From positions 3,162,001 to 3,226,000 of the forward strand of contig NZ_CP104207.1 in assembly GCF_025244705.1 (NCBI RefSeq): 64,000 nt of DNA, written 5' to 3'. Shown here in pieces: positions 62,754 through 64,000 of this stretch; position 1 is the first letter of the stretch; the number at the start of each line of letters is the position of its first letter. The position numbers and the translations under genes were made by a program. The DNA is from Sphingopyxis sp. PET50. GTDB taxonomy: Bacteria; Pseudomonadota; Alphaproteobacteria; Sphingomonadales; Sphingomonadaceae. Under the pieces are notes generated by a model. The model was not told where the DNA came from. It saw nothing but the letters and a program-made list of their open reading frames with translations, and ran no database searches.

Positions 62754-63227
62754 ATGGTCGATCATCCGCGCGGCAAGGGGCTTTCGAGCGCCGTCAGCTA
62801 TCGCGACAGCAAGGCGGCGTTCCGCTGGCTGGAGGAGGCGTTCGGGTTCGAGCCCTTGTTCGTCCTGCTCGATGCCGACGGCAATCTGGCGCACAGCGAA
62901 ATGGGATATGGCAATTCCACGGTGATGGTCGGCAATGAATGGTCCGACGATCACAGGAGCCCGCAATCGGTCGGCGGCAAGAACACGCAATCGGTGCATG
63001 TCCAGCTCGCGGTCGGCGAGGATATCGACGCGCATTGCGCGGTCGCGCGCGCGGCGGGGGCCGAGATCATCCAGGAACCCGAAACGCAATTCTACGGCGA
63101 CCGCAGCTACCGCGCCAGGGATCCCGAGGGACATATCTGGACCTTCGGCGTGACGGTCGAGGAAAAGACCGCCGAAGAGTGGGACGCCGAAGGCGGCTTC
63201 ACGACCAAGACGCGGCTCGACGATTGA
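62754..63227 (+). CDS. VOC family protein (PhnB/glyoxalase-like)
   Basis: This 157-residue protein has AVSYRDSKAAFRWLEEAFGFE, HSEMGYGNSTVMVG and YGDRSYRARDPEGHIWTFG, the DPEGH motif of PhnB-like VOC proteins. The ATG at 62754 is used; an upstream ATG at 62715 would add a basic leader. Its stop overlaps the regulator's TTG start, and an SRPBCC gene follows, a common VOC/ArsR/SRPBCC set. Confidence 0.85.
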   Translation: MVDHPRGKGLSSAVSYRDSKAAFRWLEEAFGFEPLFVLLDADGNLAHSEMGYGNSTVMVGNEWSDDHRSPQSVGGKNTQSVHVQLAVGEDIDAHCAVARAAGAEIIQEPETQFYGDRSYRARDPEGHIWTFGVTVEEKTAEEWDAEGGFTTKTRLDD

Positions 63228-63551
63228 GCGCGGGGGTCGACCGCATCTTCGCCGCGCTCGCCGACCCGAAGCGGCGGCGCGCCGTCGAGCTGCTCGGGCA
63301 GCGCCCGCACAGCGCGGGCGAGCTGGCGCGCGCGCTCGGCCTCGCGCCGCCGGCAATGAGCCGCCATCTGCGCGCGCTGAAGGAGGGCGGGCTGATCGAG
63401 GACAGTTTCCTGTCCTTCGACGCGCGCGTCCGCATCTATTGCCTGAAGGACGGCGCGACCGCCGAGCTCCGCCGGTGGCTGGCCGACACCGAAGCCTTGT
63501 GGGCCTAGCCAGCTCGCGGCGTTCAAGGCCTATGCCGAGCGCCGCGAATGA
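63224..63551 (+). CDS. ArsR family regulator, with one frame break
   Basis: A TTG start (63224) overlaps the VOC stop. The winged helix is FAALADPKRRRAVELLGQRP, AGELARALGLAPPAMSRHLRAL (cited in pieces) and GLIEDSFLSFDARVRIYCL. The break at 63507 (GTGGGCCTAGCCAG; without T, LWASQLAAFKAYAERRE) leads to the stop at 63549-63551. About 108 residues. Such regulators are usually co-encoded with SRPBCC genes, as here. Confidence 0.87.
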
Positions 63552-63575
63552 GCGCCGCCCGATGAACGCCCCCCA

Positions 63576-64000
63576 ATGACCGCCGCCGTGATCGTCGCGC
63601 TGCGCGTCGCGGTGCCGCCCGCACGGGCGTTCGAGGTTTTCACGCGCGAGATCGGGCTGTGGTGGCAAAGCCATCCGCTGTTCGAACTGTCGCGCGGCGG
63701 CGACGGCGTGCCGAGCTTCGACCCCGAGGGGCCGGACGGGCGGCTGGTGACGCGCTTCGCCGACGGCAAGGAGTGGGAGATCGGGCGCGTGCGGTGCTGG
63801 CTGCCGGGCGAGCGGCTGGCGTTCGGATGGCGGCTGCCGAGTTTCCGGGCGGACCAGGCGACCGAGGTCGAGGTGCGCTTCGAGGCGGTCGGCGCCGAAA
63901 CGCGGGTGACCGTCGAGCACCGCGGCTGGGATACGATCCCGCAGCAACATGTCGCGCGGCACGGGTTCGCGCTGATGCTGTTCCAGCGGCGGCTGGGCGA
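63576..64000 (+). CDS. SRPBCC (AHSA1-like) domain protein, 3' end missing
   Basis: The ATG at 63576 begins MTAAVIVALRVAVPPARAFEVF, continuing TREIGLWWQSHPLFEL, GKEWEIGRVRCWLPGERLAFGW and TRVTVEHRGWDTIPQ to the window end without a stop. This is the START-like ligand-binding fold of AHSA1/ATPase-activator-like proteins. Clustering with ArsR and VOC genes is typical; the ligand is unknown. Confidence 0.85.
   Translation, partial: MTAAVIVALRVAVPPARAFEVFTREIGLWWQSHPLFELSRGGDGVPSFDPEGPDGRLVTRFADGKEWEIGRVRCWLPGERLAFGWRLPSFRADQATEVEVRFEAVGAETRVTVEHRGWDTIPQQHVARHGFALMLFQRRLG

Overview
This window is GC-rich chromosomal DNA of an alphaproteobacterium. The most likely group is Sphingomonadales, with a Sphingopyxis-like genome the best guess. 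That rests on the overall protein style, the ribF/ileS/lspA/DUF3035 order, and intergenic palindromes of the CCCCGGC...GCCGGGG and GTCCCCGC...GCGGGGAC type. It has no taxonomic marker beyond that. No tRNA, rRNA, CRISPR array, complete insertion sequence or prophage was found.

Layout. 1-5.0 kb: SRAP protease fragment, a lipoprotein-type LysM/LytM factor, a K+ channel, Dps, a GDT1-like transporter and a diguanylate cyclase. 5.2-15.2 kb: housekeeping genes (purE, purK, folA, dipeptidase, ribF, GDPD, ileS, lspA, DUF3035 lipoprotein), with a GIY-YIG gene bracketed by palindromic repeat pairs. 15.3-31.8 kb: dxs, MipA, a LysR-controlled detoxification-type cluster, HxlR/flavodoxin, a self-regulated winged-helix/membrane pair, P450, and thiC under a TPP riboswitch. 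31.8-35.4 kb: an AT-rich insert carrying a TIR-like gene and a DUF4145 gene, then a repeat array, a partial copy of fic and intact fic. 35.6-44.3 kb: accessory genes (two 2H phosphoesterases, Arr, ThuA-like, a DUF262/HNH protein, DUF6065, a LuxR regulator). 44.5-47.9 kb: an acyltransferase and a fused 2-oxoacid dehydrogenase E1. 48-54.1 kb: a six-gene operon DUF4129-DUF4350-MoxR-DUF58-SpoIIM-RDD. 54.1-64 kb: nitroreductase, lipoproteins, gyrB, rlpA, a large secreted protein, glutaminase and a VOC/ArsR/SRPBCC operon.

Sequence quality. About 32 reading-frame breaks occur in otherwise well-conserved genes, including ileS (two), dxs, purK and gyrB. About 29 of them are repaired by removing one base, so I treat them as one-base insertion errors in the sequence rather than pseudogenes. 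Each affected gene is reported as one feature with the break position. Five of the breaks share the context CCTAGC, where CCAGC restores the frame.

Most interesting biology: (1) the TIR-like plus DUF4145 pair, a candidate anti-phage or abortive-infection module beside fic; (2) a palindromic repeat lying inside ileS and apparently translated as a ~30-residue insert; (3) an AT-richer recombinant-looking patch in the ileS editing-domain region; (4) a GIY-YIG gene between two REPIN-like repeats; (5) a stand-alone DUF262/HNH restriction-like protein.
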